A stretch of DNA of 36,297 bases, from NCBI GenBank assembly GCA_944390295.1, contig CALXPV010000009.1, forward strand, positions 1-36,297, read 5' to 3'. The notes beneath the pieces are model-generated. The model saw only the letters and a list, made by a program, of their open reading frames with translations, ran no database searches and was not told where the DNA came from. A program made the position numbers and the translations under genes. Positions 23,745 through 31,468 of this stretch are shown here, in pieces. This DNA comes from an uncultured Clostridia bacterium (lineage in GTDB: Bacteria; Bacillota; Clostridia; TANB77; CAG-508). How positions within the stretch are numbered: the first letter of the stretch is position 1; the number at the start of each line of letters is the position of its first letter.

Positions 23745-25418
23745 ATGAAATTACAAGGTTGGATTATTATATTTGCAATAATTATTATACCAATAATATT
23801 AGTAATGTCTACATATATACAATTACAAATTAGCTATGTAAATACTGCTTCTAGTTATGATACGTATTTAGATAATGCAACTTATGATGCAATAAAAGCG
23901 TTTCAAATAAATGAATTAAATAGTAATACACAAAATATAGCTCAAGAGAAAATAAGAGATGTAGAGGCATCTATAAATACTTTTTATAATTCTTTAGCAA
24001 GTAATTTTGGACAAAGTGGATATTCACAAGACGAGCTTGCTTCTTATGTGCCAGCGTTAGTATATACACTATATGATGGATATTATATATATACAAAATA
24101 CAATAATGTAGTTCAAGATGATGGTACAACAGAGGGAACTATCAATTTAGATTCTACTGATTCTACATATGGAGTTAAACCTTATGTATATTATTCAGCA
24201 AGATATAAAGATTCAGGAACTAACAAAGAAGCAGTAATAAATTATACATTGGACAACTATATAACAGTTTATTATACTTCTGATGGTGGAAATACTTATG
24301 AAACATATTCTGGTTTTTTAATAGATTTAAACAAAGCGAATGCAACAAATCATACTTATAATAGTGTATCTATACCAACAGAAGGTATAGCAGAGGCAAA
24401 TCAGACAACATATGAAATGAATCCAAATAATTACCAAGAAATGAATTATGCATATATAACAAACGACCAGGGAAGAAGAGAAAAAGCTTATTGGGACGAT
24501 AAAACAGATCCAGCCAATCCAAGATGGTTTAAATATAATGTTGATGGAACAAGAAATTATCAAGATAAAAACATGTTGGCACAATTAGGTACTACATATA
24601 AAGAAGATAATAGCGCACAAAGATATATAGAAGATGCTGTAAAGTTTACAAATGATATGAAAACTGTATTAGGATGGATACAAATTGGAGAAATAGTAGA
24701 TGTAGATAACAAACTAGATTTAGGTATATCAGATACAAACGAGAATGAGGATTTAATTGATTTTTCAAATTCTGGAAAAATGCTAGATACATTTAATGAA
24801 CACAAATTATATGTAATGAGAAATTCTATAAATACAAATTTAAGAGCAACTATTGCAAAAATAAATGAAAACTCAAACAATCCTGCCAAAATGCCAACAC
24901 TAACAGAAGAAGAATGGACTAAAATATTAAATAACACTTGTTTGATATCATTTATGGAAGGTCAAATAATTGGTAGTGGATACTATATGGGATATAGCAT
25001 AGTTACTAACAATCTAAATAGAGAATTTGTAGACCCAACATTAATATATGTGTTAGATAAAACAGAAAGAGTTTGTCATGATATTAGACATTTTGATGGA
25101 TTAAACACATCGCATGAATTACAAGGCTTTAGAAATGTAGATTTTGAATCTAAAAATTATATCGCAACAGATGGTACAAATCAAAAATATTATCAGCATA
25201 AAAATGTTATGTTAGATTATGCATGTTTAGTGGATTCGGCTAAAATAGTTACATCAACCGATTCACAAACAGAACAAAATGCAGACGGAAATTACTCGGT
25301 TGATATAGAAGAACTGATAGAGGCTAAGGCACCAAATGAACAAATAAAAAGAATTTATTATACAGCATTATTTAGAGAACGATACAATTCATATAAATCA
25401 AATGTATTTGAACTTTAG
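23745..25418 (+). CDS. Large single-pass surface protein, TadG-like (557 aa)
   Basis: Residues 4-27 (QGWIIIFAIIIIPIILVMSTYIQ) are a membrane anchor near the N-terminus. Then LQISYVNTASSYDTYLDNATYDAIKAFQIN, a pattern like the post-anchor helix of TadE/TadG proteins. The remaining roughly 500 residues are extracytoplasmic, rich in Tyr, Asn, Asp and Thr. No known catalytic motif is seen. RBS GTGAGGAGAA. It is co-directional with the pilin array but separated by a terminator and the palindromic elements, so it may be transcribed separately. A role as tip adhesin or pilus-associated protein is inference from context. Confidence 0.68.
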   Translation: MKLQGWIIIFAIIIIPIILVMSTYIQLQISYVNTASSYDTYLDNATYDAIKAFQINELNSNTQNIAQEKIRDVEASINTFYNSLASNFGQSGYSQDELASYVPALVYTLYDGYYIYTKYNNVVQDDGTTEGTINLDSTDSTYGVKPYVYYSARYKDSGTNKEAVINYTLDNYITVYYTSDGGNTYETYSGFLIDLNKANATNHTYNSVSIPTEGIAEANQTTYEMNPNNYQEMNYAYITNDQGRREKAYWDDKTDPANPRWFKYNVDGTRNYQDKNMLAQLGTTYKEDNSAQRYIEDAVKFTNDMKTVLGWIQIGEIVDVDNKLDLGISDTNENEDLIDFSNSGKMLDTFNEHKLYVMRNSINTNLRATIAKINENSNNPAKMPTLTEEEWTKILNNTCLISFMEGQIIGSGYYMGYSIVTNNLNREFVDPTLIYVLDKTERVCHDIRHFDGLNTSHELQGFRNVDFESKNYIATDGTNQKYYQHKNVMLDYACLVDSAKIVTSTDSQTEQNADGNYSVDIEELIEAKAPNEQIKRIYYTALFRERYNSYKSNVFEL

Positions 25419-25446
25419 GGACAATCCTTAAAGTTCAATTTTTTTG
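25408..25446 (+). terminator. Terminator of the Tad-like cluster
   Basis: A 10-base-pair stem (TTGAACTTTA, 25408-25417, with TAAAGTTCAA, 25429-25438) followed by seven T. The stop codon of the 557-aa gene lies inside the stem. Confidence 0.9.
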
Positions 25447-25509
25447 TATATAGAAACCTTTCTAGTATCAAAATTAAAAATTAGGACAAACTAAAATAGA
25501 GAGGTTAAT

Positions 25510-26736
25510 ATGAAAAAGTTTTTTAAAATTTTATTGATTTTAACATTAATTATAATACTAGTATATGTTAGCAACGTAACTTCTATACCGGATAATTTAA
25601 TACTAATGCAAGGTGAAGAACTTAATATAAAAACAATGTTTGGACTAAATTTAGCAAATTCTTCAGGTCAAACAATAGAAGCTATGGCATCAGATACAGA
25701 AAAAATATCTAAAGAAGTAGGCAAATTAGATTTATCATTAAACTTAGGAAATTTTTCATTAAAAGATGTAACTGTAAATGTGATACCAAATACAGTTGTA
25801 ATACCAGGAGGAGAAGCAATTGGGCTAAGGCTATATACAAGTGGTGTTTTAGTAGTAGGAATGTCAGAAATAGTAGGGACAGATAATAAAAGTTATTCAC
25901 CATATAAAGATTCTGGATTACAAGAAGGGGATATGATAGTAAAAATAGATGATAAAGCAATTACATGTACAAGTGACTTAATTACAAAAGTAAATGAATG
26001 TAATGGAAATTCGGTAGAAATAACATATGTAAGAGATGGAAATAATTATATAACAGAAATAAAACCAACTAAAACAGAAGAAAATGAATATAAACTAGGA
26101 TTATGGGTAAGAGATGCTGCTGCAGGTGTTGGAACAATAACATATTATGACCCAGAAAGTCAAATGTTTGGAGCATTAGGACATGGAATATTAGACATTG
26201 ATACAGATCAATTAATAGATATTGCAAAAGGAGAAGTAATAACTAGTAAGATACTTTCAATAGTAAAAGGAGAGAAAGGAAAGCCAGGAGAAGTACAAGG
26301 AAGCATAGACAATGGGAAAGTAATTGGAGAAGTATATAAAAATACTAATTTTGGTATATATGGAAAATTAACAGATGTAAGTTTAATAGAAGGTGGAAAA
26401 ACACTAGAAGTAATGCCAAGAGATGAAGTTAAACTTGGAAAAGCAACAATTATTTGTACATTAGATGATAACAAAAGAGAAGAGTATGAAATTGAAATAG
26501 AAAAATTATATACTTCTACAAATAGAAATAATAAGAATATGATAATTAAAGTTACAGATAAAAGGCTTTTAGAAAAAACTGGTGGTATAATCCAAGGAAT
26601 GAGTGGATCACCAATATTACAAGATGGAAAATTTGTAGGGGCTGTAACACATGTTATGGTAAATAATCCGGAAAAGGGATATGGAATTTTTGCTGATACA
26701 ATGTTAAAACAAATGAAAGAAGTAGAAAAGAACTAG
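25510..26736 (+). CDS. spoIVB: SpoIVB serine peptidase (S55)
   Basis: SpoIVB is made in the forespore, secreted into the intermembrane space and cleaves SpoIVFA to trigger pro-sigma-K processing in the mother cell. Residues 4-23 are the signal anchor. A PDZ domain spans about 110-180 (GLQEGDMIVKIDDKAI). The S55 peptidase domain contains GHGI with H225 and GMSGSPILQDGKFVGAVTHV with nucleophile S365. Length 408 aa is normal. RBS AGAGAGG precedes the ATG. A weak sigma-G-like pair (GTATC, 17 bases, CAAACTA) lies in 25465-25493. Spo0A, its usual neighbour, is not next to it here; murC follows on the other strand. Confidence 0.95.
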   Translation: MKKFFKILLILTLIIILVYVSNVTSIPDNLILMQGEELNIKTMFGLNLANSSGQTIEAMASDTEKISKEVGKLDLSLNLGNFSLKDVTVNVIPNTVVIPGGEAIGLRLYTSGVLVVGMSEIVGTDNKSYSPYKDSGLQEGDMIVKIDDKAITCTSDLITKVNECNGNSVEITYVRDGNNYITEIKPTKTEENEYKLGLWVRDAAAGVGTITYYDPESQMFGALGHGILDIDTDQLIDIAKGEVITSKILSIVKGEKGKPGEVQGSIDNGKVIGEVYKNTNFGIYGKLTDVSLIEGGKTLEVMPRDEVKLGKATIICTLDDNKREEYEIEIEKLYTSTNRNNKNMIIKVTDKRLLEKTGGIIQGMSGSPILQDGKFVGAVTHVMVNNPEKGYGIFADTMLKQMKEVEKN

Positions 26737-26759
26737 TTTTAAACTAGTTCTTTTCTACT
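26721..26759. terminator. Palindromic bidirectional terminator shared by spoIVB and murC
   Basis: A 39-base palindrome with 19-base perfect arms and one central base (26740). Each strand encodes Val-Glu-Lys-Asn-stop at the end of its gene: the spoIVB stop is 26734-26736 and the murC stop is 26744-26746 on the other strand. T-rich sequence follows the stem on the plus strand. Confidence 0.85.
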
Positions 26760-28132
26760 ATTTTATTAGATATATTTGTTACAGTACCTGCACCTAATGT
26801 AAGAATAATATCATCTTCTTTTATATTATCCTTTAGGTAATTAATAATTTCATCAAAATCTGAAATGTAGATAACAGAATCTTTTCCTAAAGATTTAATT
26901 TTATCAACTAAATCTTGCGAAGAAACTCCAAATCTATTAGTTTCTCTTGCTGCATATATGTCTGTTACAATAATATTATCAAAATTTAATAATGCTTTTG
27001 CAAAATCTTCTAATAATGTTTTGGTTCTGCTATAAGTATGTGGTTGAAATACAACCCATGATGAATTATACTTTTTATTCATCAATGCTTTTGCTGTTGC
27101 AACAATTTCAGTAGGGTGATGACCATAATCATCAAAAACAGTTGCACCTTTTATAGTACCCTTATATTCAAATCTTCTATGAGCACCAGTAAATTTTTGC
27201 AATGCAGATTTTATATGTGTAGAACTTATTCCATAATAGTCACAAAGAGCAATACAAGCTAAAGCATTAAGAACATTATGCATTCCAGGTATTCTTAATT
27301 GTACTCTTTCATAAAATTTATCTTTTTTATAAACATCAAATGCTGGAAAACCATTATTATCAAAAACAATATTTACAGCAAAGAAATCTGTATGTTTATT
27401 TGTTATTCCATAAGTTAATTTTGTTGCATTTGTATGTTCTAATAAATCTAAACAATTATTATCATCACCGTTTACAACAAGTAAACCATCATCTGGTAAT
27501 ATTTTTACGTATTTGATAAAAGCATTTTTAATATTATCAAATGTTTTAAAATAATCTAAATGATCATTATCAATATTTAATATGATTTCTGCTTTTGGAT
27601 AAAATTTTAAAAAGCTTTCTACATATTCACATGCTTCAATAATAAAATGCTCACTTGAACCTACTTTGTAATTACCATCTATAGCTTTAAGAAGAGCTCC
27701 AACTTGTATAGTAGGATCTTTTTCAGCTTCTAGAAAACACAAAGAAACTAAAGAAGTAGTAGTTGTTTTTCCATGTGTACCAGAAATACCAATAGTGTCA
27801 TTGAAAGCTTTTGTAAGCATTCCTAGGAAGTCACATCTTTCACAAGTTGGTATGTTAAGTTCTTTAGCTTTTTGCATTTCTGGATCATCTTCTTTTATTG
27901 CTGCAGAATAAACAACAACATCAGCTTTAGCTAAGTTCTCAAAATCGTGTCCGATTGTAACAGGAATACCATTAGAAATTAATTTTTCTACTATTTCTGA
28001 ATTAGACATATCAGAACCAGTAACTGTTACACCGTATTTATAAAGGATTTCGGCGATACCACTCATACTAACACCGCCAATTCCTAACATATGTACTCTA
28101 TTATATTTTTTTATTAAATTCAAATTAGGCAT
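26744..28132 (-). CDS. murC: UDP-N-acetylmuramate--L-alanine ligase
   Basis: MurC adds L-alanine to UDP-MurNAc, the first peptide step of peptidoglycan synthesis, in the cytoplasm. The N-terminal Rossmann motif is MLGIGGVSMSGIAEIL. The ATP P-loop is GTHGKTTTT (118-126). The central motif EACEYVESFLKF with NIDNDHLDYF is the form common in Clostridia. HRRFEYKG, DDYGHHPTEI and FQPHTYSRT follow. The frame extends to 28171, but GGGAGGGG at 28139-28146 on the minus strand and a promoter overlapping the longer frame place the start at 28132 (462 aa). Confidence 0.96.
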   Translation of the reverse strand: MPNLNLIKKYNRVHMLGIGGVSMSGIAEILYKYGVTVTGSDMSNSEIVEKLISNGIPVTIGHDFENLAKADVVVYSAAIKEDDPEMQKAKELNIPTCERCDFLGMLTKAFNDTIGISGTHGKTTTTSLVSLCFLEAEKDPTIQVGALLKAIDGNYKVGSSEHFIIEACEYVESFLKFYPKAEIILNIDNDHLDYFKTFDNIKNAFIKYVKILPDDGLLVVNGDDNNCLDLLEHTNATKLTYGITNKHTDFFAVNIVFDNNGFPAFDVYKKDKFYERVQLRIPGMHNVLNALACIALCDYYGISSTHIKSALQKFTGAHRRFEYKGTIKGATVFDDYGHHPTEIVATAKALMNKKYNSSWVVFQPHTYSRTKTLLEDFAKALLNFDNIIVTDIYAARETNRFGVSSQDLVDKIKSLGKDSVIYISDFDEIINYLKDNIKEDDIILTLGAGTVTNISNKIVEKN

Positions 28133-28162
28133 TAAGTTCCCCTCCCATTGTGAACAAATAAA

Positions 28163-28191
28163 ATTATACAATTATTATGTTTTTTTTTCAA
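28163..28191 (-). promoter_or_regulatory. Sigma-A promoter of murC
   Basis: On the minus strand TTGAAA (28191-28186), 17 bases, TATAAT (28168-28163), 31 bases before the murC ATG. Confidence 0.75.
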
Positions 28192-28249
28192 TATAATTAT
28201 TACTATTTTATGATAAATATTTCAAAATTGTTAAAAAATTAAAAAAATA

Positions 28250-28276
28250 GAAGGAAAAAAAGTTTTTTTGACGAAT
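28250..28276 (+). promoter_or_regulatory. Candidate sigma-H promoter of spoVG
   Basis: GAAGGAAAA (28250-28258), 11 bases, GACGAAT (28270-28276) fits the sigma-H pattern RNAGGAWWW - 11/12 - RNNGAAT. spoVG is a classical sigma-H target in Bacillus. Confidence 0.65.
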
Positions 28277-28296
28277 AATATAAGTGTACATATAAA
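28268..28296 (+). promoter_or_regulatory. Overlapping sigma-A promoter of spoVG
   Basis: TTGACG (28268-28273), 17 bases, TATAAA (28291-28296). It shares bases with the -10 of the sigma-H site. Confidence 0.6.
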
Positions 28297-28305
28297 AAAT
28301 GTACA
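28285..28305. promoter_or_regulatory. Inverted repeat (operator candidate) over the spoVG -10
   Basis: TGTACAT (28285-28291) and ATGTACA (28299-28305) around 7 bases, covering the sigma-A -10 element and the likely transcription start. Confidence 0.45.
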
Positions 28306-28337
28306 AAATATTTAAAACTTTGGAAGGCGGTGCTCAA

Positions 28338-28637
28338 ATGCAAATTACAGATGTACGTTTAAGAAAAGTAAATTCAGGAAACAGAATGAAAGCAGTAGCT
28401 TCTGTAACATTTGATAACGAATTTGTTGTACATGACATAAAAGTTATCGAAAAAGATGGATTATTTATTGCTATGCCTAGCAAAAAAGCTCAAAATGGAG
28501 AATTTAAGGATATAGCTCATCCAATTAATGCTGAAACAAGGGAGAAAATTCAAAACGCTATAATTGAAAAATATAACGAAACTCCTGATAATAATGAAGA
28601 AGTAAAAAACGAAGAATCTGAAGAATCAGCAGAATAA
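28338..28637 (+). CDS. spoVG: SpoVG
   Basis: SpoVG is a small RNA/DNA-binding regulator affecting septation, sporulation and virulence genes in Firmicutes. From ATG 28338 (RBS AAGGCGGTG, 28324-28332) it is 99 aa. It begins [20 protein letters not shown] and has [38 protein letters not shown], then an acidic tail. The frame opens 13 codons earlier, but that part holds the RBS and is not conserved. A dual sigma-H/sigma-A promoter precedes it and a terminator follows. Confidence 0.96.
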   Translation: MQITDVRLRKVNSGNRMKAVASVTFDNEFVVHDIKVIEKDGLFIAMPSKKAQNGEFKDIAHPINAETREKIQNAIIEKYNETPDNNEEVKNEESEESAE

Positions 28638-28654
28638 TATAAATTATAAATTTA

Positions 28655-28682
28655 AGATATAGCTTAGGCTATATCTTTTTTT
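28655..28682 (+). terminator. Terminator of spoVG
   Basis: Perfect stem AGATATAGC / GCTATATCT with TTAG loop, then TTTTTTT. Confidence 0.9.
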
Positions 28683-28722
28683 GTTCTATAGGAAGAAGTT
28701 ATTTTTGATATACAACAAAAAT
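28677..28722. repeat. Dispersed palindromic element, copy C
   Basis: Hairpin with left arm TTTTTGTTCTATAGGAAGAA and right arm TATACAACAAAAA. The following bases also match the partial copy at 3699-3732. It overlaps the spoVG terminator T-tract. Confidence 0.6.
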
Positions 28723-28823
28723 AATATTGCACAGAAAAATTCAAAAGTATAAAAAAGTTTATAAGATACTTTTTTTGAATTATTCGTTATGATAAAATGT
28801 AAAAAAGAATAAGGGGGGATACT

Positions 28824-29498
28824 ATGGAAACTAAAATAGTTGGAGAAGATTTACCAGTAGTTGTATGCAAATTAAAAGCAGGAGAAACAGTACTAACTGA
28901 AAATGGTGGTATGAGCTGGATGGATAATGATATAACTATGAAAACAACAACAAATGGTGGAATTATGAAAGGTCTAGGAAGAGCCTTAGCAGGAGAATCA
29001 ATTTTTATGAATACATATACAGCAGAAAAAGATGATGTGGAAATAGCGTTTGCTTCATCTTTCCCTGGAGAAATATTAGAATTTGATTTAAAAGAAGGAG
29101 AAACAATAATAGCACAAAAAAGAGCTTTTTTATGTGCAGAAAATACTGTAGATATTTCTATGCATTTTAGAAAGAAAATAGGTGCAGGATTTTTTGGTGG
29201 AGAAGGATTTATAATGCAAAAAATGACTGGACCAGGAAAAGTATTCCTAGAAATAGATGGTAGTTTAGTAAAAAAAGAACTAAAAGCAGGGGAAAAATTA
29301 AAAATAGACAATGGTCACTTAGCAGTCATGACAAGCGGAGTAGATTTAAATATAGAAACTGTAAAAGGTGTAAAAAATATTGTTTTTGGTGGAGAGGGAT
29401 TATTTTTAACAACTTTGCAAGGACCAGGAACAGTGTGGATTCAATCTATGCCTGTTTCAAAACTTGCTAGTTTATTTTACATAGGAGGACAAAATTAA
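28824..29498 (+). CDS. AIM24-family (TIGR00266-like) protein
   Basis: 224 aa without signal peptide or membrane helix. It has the repeated beta-strand pattern of the AIM24/DUF124 family: VVVCKLKAGETVLTENGGMSWMD at the start, FPGEILEFDLKEGETIIAQKRAFLC in the middle, GGEGFIMQKMTGPGKVFLE and a final GEGLFLTTLQGPGTVWIQSMP. The function in bacteria is not established. RBS AGGGGGGA. It is directly followed by two DUF2207 membrane protein genes; the first uses an RBS inside the end of this gene, so they are cotranscribed. Confidence 0.9.
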   Translation: METKIVGEDLPVVVCKLKAGETVLTENGGMSWMDNDITMKTTTNGGIMKGLGRALAGESIFMNTYTAEKDDVEIAFASSFPGEILEFDLKEGETIIAQKRAFLCAENTVDISMHFRKKIGAGFFGGEGFIMQKMTGPGKVFLEIDGSLVKKELKAGEKLKIDNGHLAVMTSGVDLNIETVKGVKNIVFGGEGLFLTTLQGPGTVWIQSMPVSKLASLFYIGGQN

Positions 29499-29499
29499 A

Positions 29500-31407
29500 G
29501 TGAATGGAAAGAAAAATGTAATTATATCTGCATTAGTAATAGTATTTATTATAGCAATAATTGCTTTACCAAAAATGATGACAGCAAAAACTCAAAAAAT
29601 GAATGAGTTAAATTATAATATAACATTAAATGAAGATAGCAGTATGAACGTAATAGAGACATGGGATGTAGATATAAAAAATACAGGTACATTATTTAGA
29701 ACTTTTGAAGATTTAACTGAATATCCAATAACTAATGTTGAAGTAATAGATTTAACAACAAATGATAGATTGACAAATATTAATAGAAGTATGGAACAAG
29801 TACCAGAAGGACAATATTATGGTCTGCAAACTACTTATGATACATTTGAAATTGCATGGGGGACAGGAAAAAGTAAGTCTAAAGGAAATATGAAATATCA
29901 AATATCATATAAGGTTGATAATGTTATAACTTCATACAATGACTGCCAAGAATTTTATTGGAAATTATTAGATTCATCTAATGGAATTTCATGTAAAAAA
30001 ATAACTGGAAATATAAAATTATATAAACCTGTTTCTAATATTGAAAACTTAAAAGTTTGGGGACATGGAGCAACTAATGGAACAATAAGAAGAGCTTCAA
30101 ATGACACAATAGAGTTTGATATAAAAAACTTTAGTGCAGGAACAATGTTAGAAATTAGAAGTGTTGTAACAGAGAAAATTTTTAATACTACTAAAATAGA
30201 TAATAGAAATGTGTTAAAAGACTTAGTAGACGAAGAAGAAGCATGGGCAGAAGAAACTACTAGTCAAATAAATCAAACAAATAACATTACAATAGCAATT
30301 TTAGTTGTGGAAGGAATAATTTTAATATATGGTATATTTAGAATTATAAAATATATTTCTGAAGCAAATGAAGCTAGTAGTAGAATTAATTATAAAGGAT
30401 TAGATTATTACAGAGAAATCCCTAGAGAAAACAGTTCAACACCTGGAGAAGCAGTATATTTATATAATATGTTTACGGGAAAAGACAAAAAAACATCTAT
30501 AATTTCTGCATATATTTTGAATTTATGTGTAGAAGGTTATTTAGAAATATATGAAAAAGATAGCGATATGTATCTAAGAATTTTAAAAGAACCAGATAAT
30601 CTAAAAGAAGATGAGAAAATTGTATACGAACTAATTAAACAAGTTGCAATGGGAAGTAATGAAATAAATATAAAAGATTTAAATAAATTTTCTAAGAAAA
30701 ATTCTAGAGAATGTAAAGAATATATAGAAGTAATAATTGATAATATAGAATATAATCTAAAAAGAGAAGAGCTAATAGAAAGAAATGTAGAAGCATTAAC
30801 AAGAGTAAGAAAAGAAAGCATAATGTATTTTGGATTATTTGGATCAATTATAGTACCATTTATGTTCCAATTTACAAATTTAGTATTATTAGCTACAATT
30901 CCAATCTTTATTATAGAATTCTTAATTTTAGTAAAAGTAAGAAATAATGCTAATAAATTGTTTAAATTAACACAAAGTGGTGGATATGAAGCCGAAGAGT
31001 GGAATGGATTAAGAAATTATTTACAAGACTATTCTTTAATAGATGAAAAAGATGTTTTTGATATAAAATTATGGGAAAAATATTTAGTTTTTGCAACAGC
31101 ATTAGGTATATCAAAACAAGTAATTAATAATTTACAATCAAAATATCCAGATTTATTTACAGAAAAATATTGGGATATTAATGAAAACGTAAATTCAATA
31201 TTAAATATGGCATGTAATCCAATGCACTTACATAATAATTATAATTTTATGAGTTTCACAAACGGAGTTGGAATAAATAATATTAGTATTCATACATATA
31301 CAATTACACATACATCTACGAATAGTGGAGGTAGTGGAGGAAGCTTCTCATCAGGAGGCGGAGGCCGGTGGTGGCGGTGGCCGGAATGGGAGGAAGATAA
31401 AACTTAA
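29500..31407 (+). CDS. DUF2207 membrane protein, copy 1, with frameshifted glycine-rich tail
   Basis: Starts at GTG 29500, with AGGAGG at 29483-29488. A membrane anchor (about 8-26) leads into an extracytoplasmic domain with LNEDSSMNVIETWDV and YQISYKVDNVITSY. Membrane segments at about 266-286 and 440-475 surround a cytoplasmic domain. The end reads FSSGGGGRWWRWPEWEEDKT. DUF2207 proteins normally end in a long Gly/Ser tract. If one C is removed from each GGCCGG at 31363-31368 and 31379-31384, the tail becomes a poly-Gly run ending GMGGR with a stop at 31398-31400. So the tail has two apparent one-base insertions. The function of the family is unknown. Confidence 0.85.
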   Translation: MNGKKNVIISALVIVFIIAIIALPKMMTAKTQKMNELNYNITLNEDSSMNVIETWDVDIKNTGTLFRTFEDLTEYPITNVEVIDLTTNDRLTNINRSMEQVPEGQYYGLQTTYDTFEIAWGTGKSKSKGNMKYQISYKVDNVITSYNDCQEFYWKLLDSSNGISCKKITGNIKLYKPVSNIENLKVWGHGATNGTIRRASNDTIEFDIKNFSAGTMLEIRSVVTEKIFNTTKIDNRNVLKDLVDEEEAWAEETTSQINQTNNITIAILVVEGIILIYGIFRIIKYISEANEASSRINYKGLDYYREIPRENSSTPGEAVYLYNMFTGKDKKTSIISAYILNLCVEGYLEIYEKDSDMYLRILKEPDNLKEDEKIVYELIKQVAMGSNEINIKDLNKFSKKNSRECKEYIEVIIDNIEYNLKREELIERNVEALTRVRKESIMYFGLFGSIIVPFMFQFTNLVLLATIPIFIIEFLILVKVRNNANKLFKLTQSGGYEAEEWNGLRNYLQDYSLIDEKDVFDIKLWEKYLVFATALGISKQVINNLQSKYPDLFTEKYWDINENVNSILNMACNPMHLHNNYNFMSFTNGVGINNISIHTYTITHTSTNSGGSGGSFSSGGGGRWWRWPEWEEDKT

Positions 31408-31446
31408 GAGGGATTTGATGACAGAACTAAAATCCCTCTTATATTA
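31404..31446 (+). terminator. Terminator after DUF2207 copy 1
   Basis: Stem TAAGAGGGATTT / AAATCCCTCTTA. The T-tract is weak (TATATT), so readthrough into copy 2 is likely. Confidence 0.6.
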
Positions 31447-31468
31447 AAATAAAGGGGAAATTTTATAT

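Noticed and set aside
28787..29311. Open frame of 174 codons opposite the AIM24 gene
   Set aside because: AIM24 repeats are clear on the plus strand; the minus frame has no RBS and no family features.
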